Shown piece after piece: positions 48,624-57,477 of a stretch of 64,000 bases of DNA. The stretch comes from Fodinibius sediminis (GTDB lineage: Bacteria > Bacteroidota > Rhodothermia > Balneolales > Balneolaceae), in NCBI RefSeq assembly GCF_900182555.1, contig NZ_FXTH01000009.1:1-64000 (forward strand). Reading direction: 5' to 3'. The position numbers were made by a program, and so were the translations under genes. How positions within the stretch are numbered: position 1 is the stretch's first letter; the number at the start of each line of letters is the position of its first letter. The notes beneath the pieces are model-generated. The model was not told the DNA's origin. It did no database searches and saw only the letters and a list, made by a program, of their open reading frames with translations.

Positions 48624-50645
48624 ATGGCAGTAATGATTCCCGACGAAAAAAAAGAGGAAGTCCGCGGTGCATCAGACATCGTAGAGGTTGTTGAGGACTA
48701 TGTAAAATTGAAGAGGTCCGGCCGCAGCTGGAAGGGGTTATGTCCTTTTCATGACGAGCGCACCCCCTCGTTCCATGTGACACCCGACCTGGGCATCTAC
48801 AAATGTTTTGGGTGCGGGGCTTCCGGGGATGTATTCAATTTTGTCATGGAGATGGAAGGGGTCGGTTTTGTGGAAGCAATGCGATCCCTCGCTGACCGCT
48901 ACGGGGTTTCCCTGCCTGAAGAAGATGACCAGGAATTTGATGAAGACCACCACCTTCGCGAGGGGATCTACCACGCACTGAAATACGCGGGGGTGTTTTT
49001 CCATCGCCACCTGATGGAAACAGATGAAGCCCATAAGGCACGGGATTATTTGCAGGAGAGAGGATACAATCGCAAGATCATCAAACGCTATGGCCTGGGC
49101 TATGCACCCGCCGCAGGCGATAAACTGTACCGAACGGCCCTGGATTCAGGATTGAATGAAGAATACCTGTTGGAAGCGGGTTTGATAAAGCCGAGCAAGC
49201 GGGGAGAGGGATTCTATGATGCCTTCCGGGGACGCCTCATGTTTCCCATCTTTAATCCATCTGGCAAGGTGATTGCCTATGCAGGACGCGTGCTCGGAAA
49301 GAAAAAGACGGCAAAATACATAAATTCGCCCCAGACCAAGGTGTATAACAAGAGCAAGGTGCTCTACGGGATAAATTTTGCCAAAAATGAGATTCGTAAA
49401 TCCAATGAGGTTATTTTGGTGGAGGGATATACCGATGTTATTTCACTGCAGCAATATGGGATCGGGAATGTAGTGGCTTCCAGCGGAACCTCACTGACGC
49501 CCGGGCAGATGAAGCTTCTGCACCGCTACGGGGATACGATTACCATGATTTATGATTCCGACTCGGCGGGACAGCGGGCCATGAAACGGGGCATTAATAT
49601 TGCCCTGCGTGAAGGGATGGATGTTATGCTGCTGGAGCTTCCGGAGGGGGAGGATCCCGACTCCTTTGTCCGGCAATTTGGAAAAGATTCATTTTTGGAG
49701 CTGAAACGGGAGGGGGGCAATGACTTTCTTACCTACCAGATCCACAAGGCTAAAGAGGAAGGACGATGGGAAAAACCTGCCGAAAAGAAGAAGGTTATCA
49801 GTGAAATTCTGGAAAGTATTGCCCACATGCCGGACCCGGTTTCGCGGGAAACCTTTGTTCAGCACTTGAATACCAAGGCCAAAGTGGGGGACCGGGCGCT
49901 GTTTGAGGAGCTTGGAAAGATTCAAAAGGAGCTGAAGGAAGAACGCGCACGGGCCCGAAAAAGGGAACAGCGGCGTATCGAACGGGAACAGCGGAAATCG
50001 TCGGACACAGCTCCGGCACCGCATACTGCGGGGATCAGGAAGAAGGTTGATTCTTCAGCTCCCGATAAGGGGGCATCACTGACACGGAAGAGGCCAAATT
50101 ATGAAAAAGAGCTGATTCGGCTCATGCTGATGTATGGACAAGAGATGATCGATTATGTTGGTTCGCACTGTTCGGACAAGCATTTTGAGGATCAACAACT
50201 GCGAGTATTCTATGAAGATATTATCGAGCGGTATAAAGCCGATCAGGAGGTAAGCGTAGAGCAGTATGCCCAGGCTGACCATCCCTACCCGGAGCTTGTA
50301 GGAGAGGTGGTGCTGGAGAAGTATTCGGTGAGCGACCGGCATCATGAAAAAGTAGGCGTGCAGTATAAAAAAGACAAGAATCCCTACCGGACAGCCAAGG
50401 GAGCACTAAAGGCGCTGAAAGTACATTTTCTTAAACGGCTGCAGACTGAGCTTTATGAACAGTACAATGCCGCATCCGGGGAGGAACGGAAGAAGGTTAT
50501 GCGACTTATGAAGGAGGCCGGCCGCCGGCGTACCCGAATACAGCAATCCCCCATTGATGAGCTGTTTCCGGATCCCGATACTGAGGACGCCAAGAGTATA
50601 TCGGACAAAGTCTTCGAATACAAGATGAAGGGAGACAAAGAGTAA
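48624..50645 (+). CDS. dnaG: DNA primase
   Basis: Makes RNA primers at the replication fork. The 673 residues have the zinc-binding domain (Cys40, His43, Cys61, Cys64 in CPFHDERTPSF ... YKCFGCGASGDVFNF), the RNA-polymerase core with Toprim motifs (VEGYTDVISL; DSDSAGQRAM) and a DnaB-binding C-terminal region of about 180 residues. A highly charged linker (KREQRRIEREQRKSS) separates core and C-terminus. An alternative start, MIPDEKK at 48633, is close to most homologues. No sigma-factor gene follows; the next gene is an inositol-monophosphatase family member. Confidence 0.97.
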   Translation: MAVMIPDEKKEEVRGASDIVEVVEDYVKLKRSGRSWKGLCPFHDERTPSFHVTPDLGIYKCFGCGASGDVFNFVMEMEGVGFVEAMRSLADRYGVSLPEEDDQEFDEDHHLREGIYHALKYAGVFFHRHLMETDEAHKARDYLQERGYNRKIIKRYGLGYAPAAGDKLYRTALDSGLNEEYLLEAGLIKPSKRGEGFYDAFRGRLMFPIFNPSGKVIAYAGRVLGKKKTAKYINSPQTKVYNKSKVLYGINFAKNEIRKSNEVILVEGYTDVISLQQYGIGNVVASSGTSLTPGQMKLLHRYGDTITMIYDSDSAGQRAMKRGINIALREGMDVMLLELPEGEDPDSFVRQFGKDSFLELKREGGNDFLTYQIHKAKEEGRWEKPAEKKKVISEILESIAHMPDPVSRETFVQHLNTKAKVGDRALFEELGKIQKELKEERARARKREQRRIEREQRKSSDTAPAPHTAGIRKKVDSSAPDKGASLTRKRPNYEKELIRLMLMYGQEMIDYVGSHCSDKHFEDQQLRVFYEDIIERYKADQEVSVEQYAQADHPYPELVGEVVLEKYSVSDRHHEKVGVQYKKDKNPYRTAKGALKALKVHFLKRLQTELYEQYNAASGEERKKVMRLMKEAGRRRTRIQQSPIDELFPDPDTEDAKSISDKVFEYKMKGDKE

Positions 50646-50730
50646 ATTGCCGATTGCTGTTATTTACGGGACCCTGGGAGCAGATTTTATTAATCTTTTA
50701 AATATTTACAAAGTATAAACCTCCATCGGA

Positions 50731-51552
50731 ATGCCTGATTACACAAGTGAACTGAACATCGCCCGGCAGGCTGCTGAGAAAGCGGCCGGTATCATTCGGG
50801 AATACCAGTCGGCCAATTCATTTACCATTAACTTCAAGGGGAAAAATGATCTTGTTACCGACGCAGACGTAAAAACGGAAGAGGAAATCATAGCCCTGCT
50901 GGAGCAGGAATTTCCTGGTGATCATATTCTGGCTGAAGAGTCATTTGACCAGGTTCGTCTTCCCGAAGACAGAACCTGGCTTATCGATCCCATCGATGGT
51001 ACGACCAACTTCGCACACGGTTTTCCCGTTTACTGTGTCTCCATCGCATTGTGGGAACACCGAGAGCCCCAAATGGGGCTGGTACTGGAGGTCTCCCGTG
51101 ATGAATGCTTCAGCGCTATTGCCGGAAAGGGGGCCTACCTGGATGGAGCCTCCATCTCGGTTTCCAAGATCAGGGAACCTGAAAATGCACTGATCGGCAC
51201 TGGCTTTCCCTACAACGACCTGAGTTTGATTGACAACTACCTGGACTTTTTTCGGATGCTGATGTATAAGACCCAGGGGGTGCGCCGGGCGGGAGCGGCC
51301 GCTTACGATCTGTGCTGTGTGGCTTCAGGACGTCTCGACGGATTCTATGAATATGCGCTAAATCCATGGGACGTAGGAGCTGCCGCCCTCTTAGTCAGAG
51401 AAGCTGGAGGACAGGTGTCGGATTGGGTCGGAGGGGATAACTGGCTGCTCGGCCAGCGTATTGTCGCCGGAAATGCCTCTGTCCATCAATTCTTGCTGGA
51501 GGCCATCCAGCAGGAGTTTACCCCTGACGAGCTGGCAAGTATTATTCCCTGA
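50731..51552 (+). CDS. Inositol monophosphatase family protein
   Basis: Mg2+-dependent, Li+-sensitive-type sugar phosphatase of 273 residues. Metal and catalytic motifs: ITDADV-like VTDADVKTEEEI, EESFDQV (Glu), WLIDPIDGTTNFAHGFP and NPWDVGAAALLVREAGG near 215. These are complete, so it should be active on inositol-1-phosphate or similar phosphates (SuhB/CysQ types are relatives). Starts 85 bases after dnaG and may share its transcript. Convergent with bshB1. Confidence 0.93.
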   Translation: MPDYTSELNIARQAAEKAAGIIREYQSANSFTINFKGKNDLVTDADVKTEEEIIALLEQEFPGDHILAEESFDQVRLPEDRTWLIDPIDGTTNFAHGFPVYCVSIALWEHREPQMGLVLEVSRDECFSAIAGKGAYLDGASISVSKIREPENALIGTGFPYNDLSLIDNYLDFFRMLMYKTQGVRRAGAAAYDLCCVASGRLDGFYEYALNPWDVGAAALLVREAGGQVSDWVGGDNWLLGQRIVAGNASVHQFLLEAIQQEFTPDELASIIP

Positions 51553-51581
51553 ACTATGGTAGCAGATCAATTTAGCTCATC

Positions 51582-52325
51582 TTATCGCATGGGGTTGGTT
51601 TCGAAAAAGGTATTGAATGATGCCATGGGCTGGGGACCGTTGTGGTATTTGAAAGGCTCACCATAGGTGGCTCCAATCAGGTGGCCATAGTGGCGGGCAC
51701 GGGCTTCTATCCCTTTAAAGAATTTAGAATTGGAAATATAGGTTTCCGGTTCCTCTCCGACCTCTTCCACCTTGAACTGTGTCTCAAAAGCCAGGATCGC
51801 ATCCTTTTTGGCTTCAAAGGTTTTACTGATATCAAAGACCATATCCGGCTCAAACGGGCGGTCCTGCATATAATGGAGGATGTGGGAGGGACGCCATCGC
51901 TGCTGGGGCACTCCTTGCTCATCGGTGGTTTCAATTTTAGTCAGACCGCTGTAAAACAGGGCGTCCAGGGCCAGCCGGGTTGCCTGTCCGTGGTCGGGGT
52001 GCCGGTCGGAGGGCGCTCCAGTCAGGCAGATATGGGGACGATATTTTCGAATCTGTCGGATAATCTTGAGTTGGTTCTCCCGGCTGTTTTCAATATTGGT
52101 ATCTGCGATGCCCAGATTATGCCGGACGTCAAGCCCAATGACATCGGCAGCCGCGGCAGCTTCCTCCATCCGCTGAGCAGGGGTACCTCGGGTTCCCATT
52201 TCCCCACGTGTGAAGTCAATGACCCCTACTTTCTTTCCTTGGTTGACCAGGGCAGCGAGTGTACCCCCGCAGCAAAGTTCGGTGTCATCCGGGTGAGCCG
52301 CCAGCGCTAAGATATCCAGTTGCAT
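51582..52325 (-). CDS. bshB1: Bacillithiol biosynthesis deacetylase BshB1
   Basis: Removes acetyl from GlcNAc-malate in bacillithiol synthesis, a low-molecular-weight thiol. The 247 residues have the PIG-L zinc motif AAHPDDTELCCGG (His11, Asp13, Asp14) and HPDHG near residue 108, plus the BshB1-specific start MQLDILALAAHPDD and GEMGTRGTP. The FETQFKV segment and YGEPFKYHNGPQPM end also fit. The other genes of the pathway (bshA, bshC) are not in the window. It supports membership of a group that uses bacillithiol. Confidence 0.92.
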   Translation of the reverse strand: MQLDILALAAHPDDTELCCGGTLAALVNQGKKVGVIDFTRGEMGTRGTPAQRMEEAAAAADVIGLDVRHNLGIADTNIENSRENQLKIIRQIRKYRPHICLTGAPSDRHPDHGQATRLALDALFYSGLTKIETTDEQGVPQQRWRPSHILHYMQDRPFEPDMVFDISKTFEAKKDAILAFETQFKVEEVGEEPETYISNSKFFKGIEARARHYGHLIGATYGEPFKYHNGPQPMASFNTFFETNPMR

Positions 52326-52786
52326 AATATAAATTGAGTGGGTTCAATGAGGTAGTAAGTTTTTCATTCAGCCTCCTAAAATCGGATCAAATTAATCCAC
52401 ATGCAATGGTTAATGTTGTTTCTGCAGCCCGGATTGTTTGAAGCAATAATAAACCGGATTTCGAACGAAATGGGGTGGATTACGATTGCGGTGGTTCAGT
52501 AGAAAGCCTCCATTCCGGCCAAATGGTGTGGTATTACAGGGATTTTAATGTTACCGCTGAAAAATGCGGTCAGCAACGGCAAGGGGCTGCGGTTCTATAT
52601 GGTATTTGCATGTACCTCTACAGTGTAATGGCTTCAAGTGCTTATTTGGTTTGTTAAGCTGCACAGGAGGATCCAAAACGAAGCCCGCGATACGAATAGA
52701 AGGCTTTAATTACTGCATCACTTTAACCAGAATTTCCTTATAATAAAACAGCAAGAGGTGAAATCCCTGAATTTAATTTGAGCATT
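52326..52786. other. Divergent intergenic region bshB1/YqjD-like cassette
   Basis: About 460 bases that should carry promoters for bshB1 (minus) and the small membrane cassette (plus). Frames at 52475-52657 (plus) and 52718-52927 (minus) are not convincing. Confidence 0.4.
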
Positions 52787-52999
52787 ATGAATGAAGAAAT
52801 ACTTGAAAATGTAAATAAGCGACTGGATGATGCGCTTGATCGCGGCAGGCGCATGGTTGAAAACGATGAGCTGCCCGAACAGGTGGAGGAGCTTAAAGGT
52901 AAGGCAGAAACAATCATACGGAATCATCCTATAAAAAGTGTTGCCGCAGGACTTTTTGCAGGTTACGTTTTAGGTAAGATTTTAAGCTCCGATGACTAA
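52787..52999 (+). CDS. YqjD/ElaB-like (DUF883-type) small membrane protein
   Basis: A 70-residue protein: an acidic helix (EEILENVNKRLDDALDRGRRMVENDELPEQVEELKGKAET) and one C-terminal helix IRNHPIKSVAAGLFAGYVLGKIL, the layout of ElaB/YqjD-type ribosome-associated inner-membrane proteins. I chose ATG 52787; the in-frame TTG at 52778 is less likely. It is first in a run with a YqjE-like and a coiled-coil membrane protein, the same neighbourhood as E. coli yqjD-yqjE-yqjK. Function unknown; E. coli members bind ribosomes in stationary phase. Confidence 0.82.
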   Translation: MNEEILENVNKRLDDALDRGRRMVENDELPEQVEELKGKAETIIRNHPIKSVAAGLFAGYVLGKILSSDD

Positions 53000-53005
53000 T
53001 ACAGT

Positions 53006-53449
53006 ATGAAAACAAAAAAATCCACCGATCAAGTAGGTCAAAAGCTTAGAGGCATCACTACGGATCTCAAGCGGTACGTCGAAAAGCGCATTGAGCTGAT
53101 GATGCTTAATTTTGGAGAACATTTTTCCAAATGGATGGCTATATCCGTACAGCGATCGGCAGGAGCCCTGTTGCTGCTGGTGGGTACCTGTTTTCTGCTT
53201 GTTGCCCTTGCTGTTTACCTGGAAAATCTGCTGGCTGTTCCGGGGCTTGGTTTTGCTTTGGTATCCATTCCCTTGTTTATTTTCGGAGGCTTATTTGTGT
53301 ACCTGAAACCCAGGCGTTTGTTCAGGCAACTACAGGAACTTTTTGAGGAAGAAGTTATTGAAGCTATTGAGCAGAATAACAAAGAAGACGATAAACAGAA
53401 ACAGCTGGAGGCTTCAGAACACAGAAAATCGTACAATAATGAGGAATAA
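53006..53449 (+). CDS. YqjE-like / putative Holin-X family membrane protein
   Basis: A 147-residue protein with two central helices (about 51-72, GALLLLVGTCFLLVALAVYLEN, and 77-98, GLGFALVSIPLFIFGGLFVYL), flanked by basic N-terminal and strongly charged C-terminal tails (EEVIEAIEQNNKEDDKQKQ). This matches YqjE and the so-called phage holin family (Holin_X) but no phage gene is near; the name is historical. It starts six bases after the YqjD-like stop, so translation is probably coupled. Role unknown. Confidence 0.83.
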   Translation: MKTKKSTDQVGQKLRGITTDLKRYVEKRIELMMLNFGEHFSKWMAISVQRSAGALLLLVGTCFLLVALAVYLENLLAVPGLGFALVSIPLFIFGGLFVYLKPRRLFRQLQELFEEEVIEAIEQNNKEDDKQKQLEASEHRKSYNNEE

Positions 53450-53458
53450 AAAGGTATT

Positions 53459-53860
53459 ATGACCAAAGACAAGGTAGATAAACTTGAAGAGAAAAAAAGA
53501 GCGCTGGAAGCGGAACTGAATAGTATTCAGCATGAGCTTGACGACTCCATCGACCAGGTACGCAGCGACGTAAGTGAAAAATTAGATCCCAAGTCGTTTA
53601 TCCGTGAGCACCCGCTTCCGGTGGTTGGAGGGGCCGTAGTGCTGGGTTTTCTGCTTGGACATAATGATGAGAGACCCAGGAAGAGGGCAAGATCCTCTTC
53701 ATCATCGTCCGATGGCAAGTTTACCAGTACCCTCCTATACGAGTTAAAACGGCTGGCGACCAAGAAGGCACTGTCTTTTGCCACGGATTTCATGGAACAG
53801 AAATTCCATGAAAAGACCGGCCGTCACTTTGAATCTCCGAATGGAACCGTAGAGGAATAA
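53459..53860 (+). CDS. Coiled-coil single-helix membrane protein of YqjDEK-like cassette
   Basis: A 133-residue protein: a charged coiled coil (about residues 1-40), a short hydrophobic helix (FIREHPLPVVGGAVVLGFLLGH, about 47-68), a basic Ser-rich linker (RKRARSSSSSSDG) and a helical end. The EHPLPVVGGAVVLGFLLGH segment resembles the terminal helix of YqjD/DUF883 proteins. It is nine bases after the YqjE-like gene, and likely last in this three-gene operon. Family uncertain; I see no catalytic motif. Confidence 0.78.
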   Translation: MTKDKVDKLEEKKRALEAELNSIQHELDDSIDQVRSDVSEKLDPKSFIREHPLPVVGGAVVLGFLLGHNDERPRKRARSSSSSSDGKFTSTLLYELKRLATKKALSFATDFMEQKFHEKTGRHFESPNGTVEE

Positions 53861-54039
53861 CGGTTGCCTGCCAATCGCATATAAAACCGTGCCCGCCTTC
53901 AGTTGTTTTAGTACGGGGAAGTGTATCAGATCATCTGGCCCGCCTTTTTTATTTTTTTACATAAAAAAATCTTTTGGGAGTGTAACTATCTTTATAATAG
54001 TTCGTGTAATTGACCAGTAATAAAACGAATAAAACTATT

Positions 54040-55401
54040 ATGAATATGCGGATTGGGATACTTTTACTGCTCATCGGCTTTAGCCTGTCGACAACCGTAC
54101 ATGCCCAGGATGCTCCCGGTGACCGGGAAATTTCACTGCAGGATGCCATTGAAATTGCCCTGGAAAATAATAACCAGCTTAAAGTTGCAAGCAATAATGT
54201 TGATCTTGCAGACAAACAGGTTCGAAGCGAAAAGGCGGATTATTTTCCTTCTGTAAATGCAAATATCTCTGGCAACAGGAATATAGGACGTACCTTCGAT
54301 CAGAGTGCCGGTCAGATCACAACAGAAACAAATAATTCCTTTCGAAGCAGTCTGAATGCGAATCTTCCTATCTTCAGCGGTCTTGAAAATTTGCATTCAC
54401 TGAGAAGCAGCCAGTATGGCAAACGATCTGATGAAGAAAATCTTCAGCGTGTGCGGGAAGATATTATTTTTAATACGGCCAGCAACTACCTACAGCTTAT
54501 TCTGGATCAGAAATTCCTGGAAATTGATCGTGAGAACCTGGCCGCCTCGCGCAAAACCCTGGAGCAGGTCCGTGCACAGGTGGAAGTAGGGGCCCGACCG
54601 CAGGTAGACCTTTATAATCAGGAGGCTACGGTAGCAAATAATGAGCTGGCTGTAGTCAATTCCGAGAACGCCGTGCAGTCAAGTCGATTGCAGCTGATCA
54701 ATATGCTTCAGATCGATCCCCGCAAAGAGTATGAATTTGCTACGCCCGATATTGCCGATCAGTCCATTGGTGCCAGGCAGTACGACCTGGACCAGTTGGT
54801 AACGACTGCACTTGAGAACCGTTCTGACCTGCAAAGTGAAAAATTCGATATCGAATCGATCAAGCACCAGCTCAGTGCCACACGCGGCAGCCTGTATCCG
54901 TCCTTGAGCCTAAGCGGTTCCATTTCGAGCAGCTACTCGGAATTACGTCCGTTTGATTTTCGGGACCAGTTCTGGGATCAAAACATCAACCGTGCCATCG
55001 GCCTGTCGCTGAGCATACCAATTTTCGGTAATCTGGATCGAAGGACGAACGTCCAGACGCAGCAGATCAATTATAAAAATGCCCGGCTTGACCTGGAAAA
55101 TACGGAGCTCCAGGTCGTCCAGGAGGTTAATCAGGCCTACAATGACTATCAATCCTATATCAAGCAGCTGGAATCTTCTGAGAAGGCCTTGCGGGCTGCT
55201 GAGCGGTCGTACCTGACCCAGAAAGAGCGCTATGAAGTAGGGGCCGGCACCCTCATAGAACTGAGTGATGCCAATGCACAGTATGTTGAAGCTCAGGCGA
55301 GCAGAGCGCAAGCATTGTTTCGGGTTATTTTTCAACGAAAATTGCTTGATTACTACGTTGGTAAGCTGGATCAGAATGTATCATTTGGTTTCATGAGATA
55401 A
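54040..55401 (+). CDS. TolC-like outer-membrane efflux channel
   Basis: Outer-membrane channel of 453 residues from ATG 54040 (signal MNMRIGILLLLIGFSLSTTVHAQ). The two-fold TolC repeat is visible: LQDAIEIALENNNQLKVASNNVDLADKQVRSEKADYFPSVNANIS near 30-75 and TALENRSDLQSEKFDIESIKHQLSATRGSLYPSLSLSGSISSSY near 250-300; a second helical half ends YEVGAGTLIELSDANAQYVEAQA. Usually it works with an ABC or RND pump and a membrane-fusion protein. The MacB-like ATPase gene at 55784 is next but 380 bases away. The in-frame TTG at 54010 is less likely as a start. Confidence 0.93.
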   Translation: MNMRIGILLLLIGFSLSTTVHAQDAPGDREISLQDAIEIALENNNQLKVASNNVDLADKQVRSEKADYFPSVNANISGNRNIGRTFDQSAGQITTETNNSFRSSLNANLPIFSGLENLHSLRSSQYGKRSDEENLQRVREDIIFNTASNYLQLILDQKFLEIDRENLAASRKTLEQVRAQVEVGARPQVDLYNQEATVANNELAVVNSENAVQSSRLQLINMLQIDPRKEYEFATPDIADQSIGARQYDLDQLVTTALENRSDLQSEKFDIESIKHQLSATRGSLYPSLSLSGSISSSYSELRPFDFRDQFWDQNINRAIGLSLSIPIFGNLDRRTNVQTQQINYKNARLDLENTELQVVQEVNQAYNDYQSYIKQLESSEKALRAAERSYLTQKERYEVGAGTLIELSDANAQYVEAQASRAQALFRVIFQRKLLDYYVGKLDQNVSFGFMR

Positions 55402-55783
55402 AAATGGCACGTCCGAAGAACAGCCTGTGCAAAACCTTCACGGGTGCCTGTTTACAAAGCAGCTTGTCTCGGGTGGCCCGGCAGTCTGCTCCGCGGGTTG
55501 GATTGTGCCGAAGGGGAGGCCATCATAAAATGTTTGCGGATATGTAAAACATACTACAAACACTGTTTTTGAACATGGTGTGAGGCTAATAAGTTGATGT
55601 AGAAACAGGAAGGATGTATAATGTTATTGCAACAGAGCGTTTGCAGTACTATTGACAGCAGGTAGAATGATGGAAATAATTGACAAACGCATACATCCGG
55701 TCTGGAGAAGAGGGGAATTCCAACAAGCAGTTGTCAGATGAAGATCTGCTTTTCACCAATAATCAAAATACAGCAGGTGGCAT
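55402..55783. other. Intergenic region between TolC-like and ABC ATPase genes
   Basis: About 380 bases with no supportable gene. The ABC gene start at 55784 has an AGGTGG sequence four bases before its ATG. No terminator seen after the TolC-like gene. Confidence 0.4.
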
Positions 55784-56527
55784 ATGAATGAGCCGGTTAT
55801 AAAAATTCGTGATCTGATGAAAATTTACCAAATGGGCAGCCAGGAGGTACACGCCCTTGATGGCGTTTCGTTTGATGTGATGGCGAATGAATATATCGCT
55901 ATCATGGGCCCTTCGGGATCAGGCAAATCAACGATGATGAACCTTATCGGATGCCTCGATACGCCGTCGAGCGGAACATATATATTGAACAGCCAGGATG
56001 TGAGTCAATTGGAGGATTCGGAACTTGCCGAGGTTCGAAATCGTGAAATCGGTTTTGTATTTCAGACTTTTAACCTGTTGCCCCGTACGGATTGTATCTC
56101 AAACGTCGAACTGCCGCTTATTTACTCGGGAATCAAGACTGCTGAGCGGCGGGAACGTGCATCGAAGACGCTTGAGCGAGTGGGACTCGGGGATCGCATC
56201 GATCATAAACCCAATGAGCTTTCCGGGGGGCAGCGCCAGCGTGTTGCCATCGCACGTGCACTGGTCAACAATCCCTCCATACTACTGGCTGATGAGCCGA
56301 CCGGAAATTTAGATACCCAGACCGGCGGTGAGATTATGATGCTTTTCGAAGAGCTCTACCGCATGGGCAATACGATATTGCTTGTCACGCACGAAGACGA
56401 CATTGCCGAACATGCCCGACGCATAATACGGCTTCGCGATGGTAAAATAGAAAGTGATACAAAGGTCGATACCCCCGCACTGGAACATCTTGATATAGCC
56501 ACCTCTACTTCTTTCAGAGCGGTTTAG
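55784..56527 (+). CDS. ABC transporter ATPase, MacB/LolD type
   Basis: ATP-binding subunit of 247 residues. Walker [11 protein letters not shown]-loop [11 protein letters not shown], signature [15 protein letters not shown], Walker [14 protein letters not shown] and the switch His in [15 protein letters not shown] are all intact. The pattern places it with MacB/LolD/FtsE-type ATPases that pair with four-helix permeases to move lipoproteins, peptides or drugs from the periplasm. No permease gene follows; the next gene is convergent, so its partner must lie elsewhere, perhaps after the TolC-like channel in another locus. Confidence 0.93.
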   Translation: MNEPVIKIRDLMKIYQMGSQEVHALDGVSFDVMANEYIAIMGPSGSGKSTMMNLIGCLDTPSSGTYILNSQDVSQLEDSELAEVRNREIGFVFQTFNLLPRTDCISNVELPLIYSGIKTAERRERASKTLERVGLGDRIDHKPNELSGGQRQRVAIARALVNNPSILLADEPTGNLDTQTGGEIMMLFEELYRMGNTILLVTHEDDIAEHARRIIRLRDGKIESDTKVDTPALEHLDIATSTSFRAV

Positions 56528-56546
56528 CAAGGGGGCAGGATACACT

Positions 56547-57377
56547 TCAGGAATGATCAAGCTCAATCCTGGGGGTTCCATTTCGGTAGAAGAGTTCCAG
56601 GGGGTGATTGTATACGCTGCTCAGGTTTTCCGAAGTCAGGACCTCTTTCTTGGGGCCGGAAAAAACGGCCCGGCCATTTTCCAGCAAAATGACGTTTTGG
56701 ATCTCAGGAAGCACTTCTTCCAGGTGATGAGTCACAATGATGACTGTTGTTCCCTGGCGGGCCACATCGCTGATAAGCTGCAGGCACGTTTTGCGAGCCA
56801 CTAGATCGAGGGCCGTTGTGGGTTCATCCAGCACAAGCACTTCCGGGGAAGTCACAAGAGCGCGGGCGATGAGGACCCGCCGGGCCTCGCCCGCCGACAT
56901 TCGATTAAACATGCGATCTTTCAGGTGAGACGCCCGCATAAGATCCAGTTTCTTCAAGGCTGTCTGTTTCATTTCATCGGAAATATCATGGTGTCGAAAC
57001 AGTTGCATACTGGAAAAAAAACCGGTAATCGCCACATCCAGACCGCTCAACCGGCCGTAACTGAGATTGTGCATGATACCATACTCCAGTTCGGTGGAAA
57101 TAATACCGATCCGCTTGCGGAGTTTGGTCACGTCCCAGTGATCCCTGCCAAAAACCTGAATAGGAGCGGGAGCATTATTTTCGGGAGCCACCGGATGCAA
57201 TTGATGGGTTAGAAGCTGGATAAAAGTGGACTTCCCTGATCCATTCGGCCCCACAATAGCCGTGTGATCCATACGGCCAATGGTCATCGAAAACTGATCC
57301 ATAACTTTGGTGTTATTTCGATAGGCGGTCACATCACGGAATTGCAAGATGGGATCTTCGTCGACGGGTTCTGTCAT
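56547..57377 (-). CDS. ABC transporter ATPase (ModF-like), no permease partner
   Basis: A 276-residue single ATPase domain with Walker A GPNGSGKST, signature MSAGEARRVLIARAL and Walker B VLVLDEPTTALD, switch His in IVTHHLEEV. The LRKRIGIISTELEYGIMHNLSYGRLSGLDVAITGFFSSMQLF insertion resembles one half of ModF (PhrA) proteins and other soluble ABC ATPases rather than importer subunits. The signature serine-glycine pair reads SAGE, which keeps the needed residues. It is convergent with the MacB-type gene; no permease lies beside it. Role uncertain. Confidence 0.88.
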   Translation of the reverse strand: MTEPVDEDPILQFRDVTAYRNNTKVMDQFSMTIGRMDHTAIVGPNGSGKSTFIQLLTHQLHPVAPENNAPAPIQVFGRDHWDVTKLRKRIGIISTELEYGIMHNLSYGRLSGLDVAITGFFSSMQLFRHHDISDEMKQTALKKLDLMRASHLKDRMFNRMSAGEARRVLIARALVTSPEVLVLDEPTTALDLVARKTCLQLISDVARQGTTVIIVTHHLEEVLPEIQNVILLENGRAVFSGPKKEVLTSENLSSVYNHPLELFYRNGTPRIELDHS

Positions 57378-57477
57378 GGTAGTTCACTGTCTGTAAAAGG
57401 GTTAAGCATGTGGTGTGTGCGGCTCCCGGCGGGCGCAAGGTTGTGTACTTGCAGTACCGCACGAAAGTTAAGCTTTT

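Noticed and set aside
53006-53449. Phage holin and hence a prophage
   Set aside because: The family name is historical; no phage structural, integrase or lysis genes occur and neighbours are YqjD- and YqjK-like.
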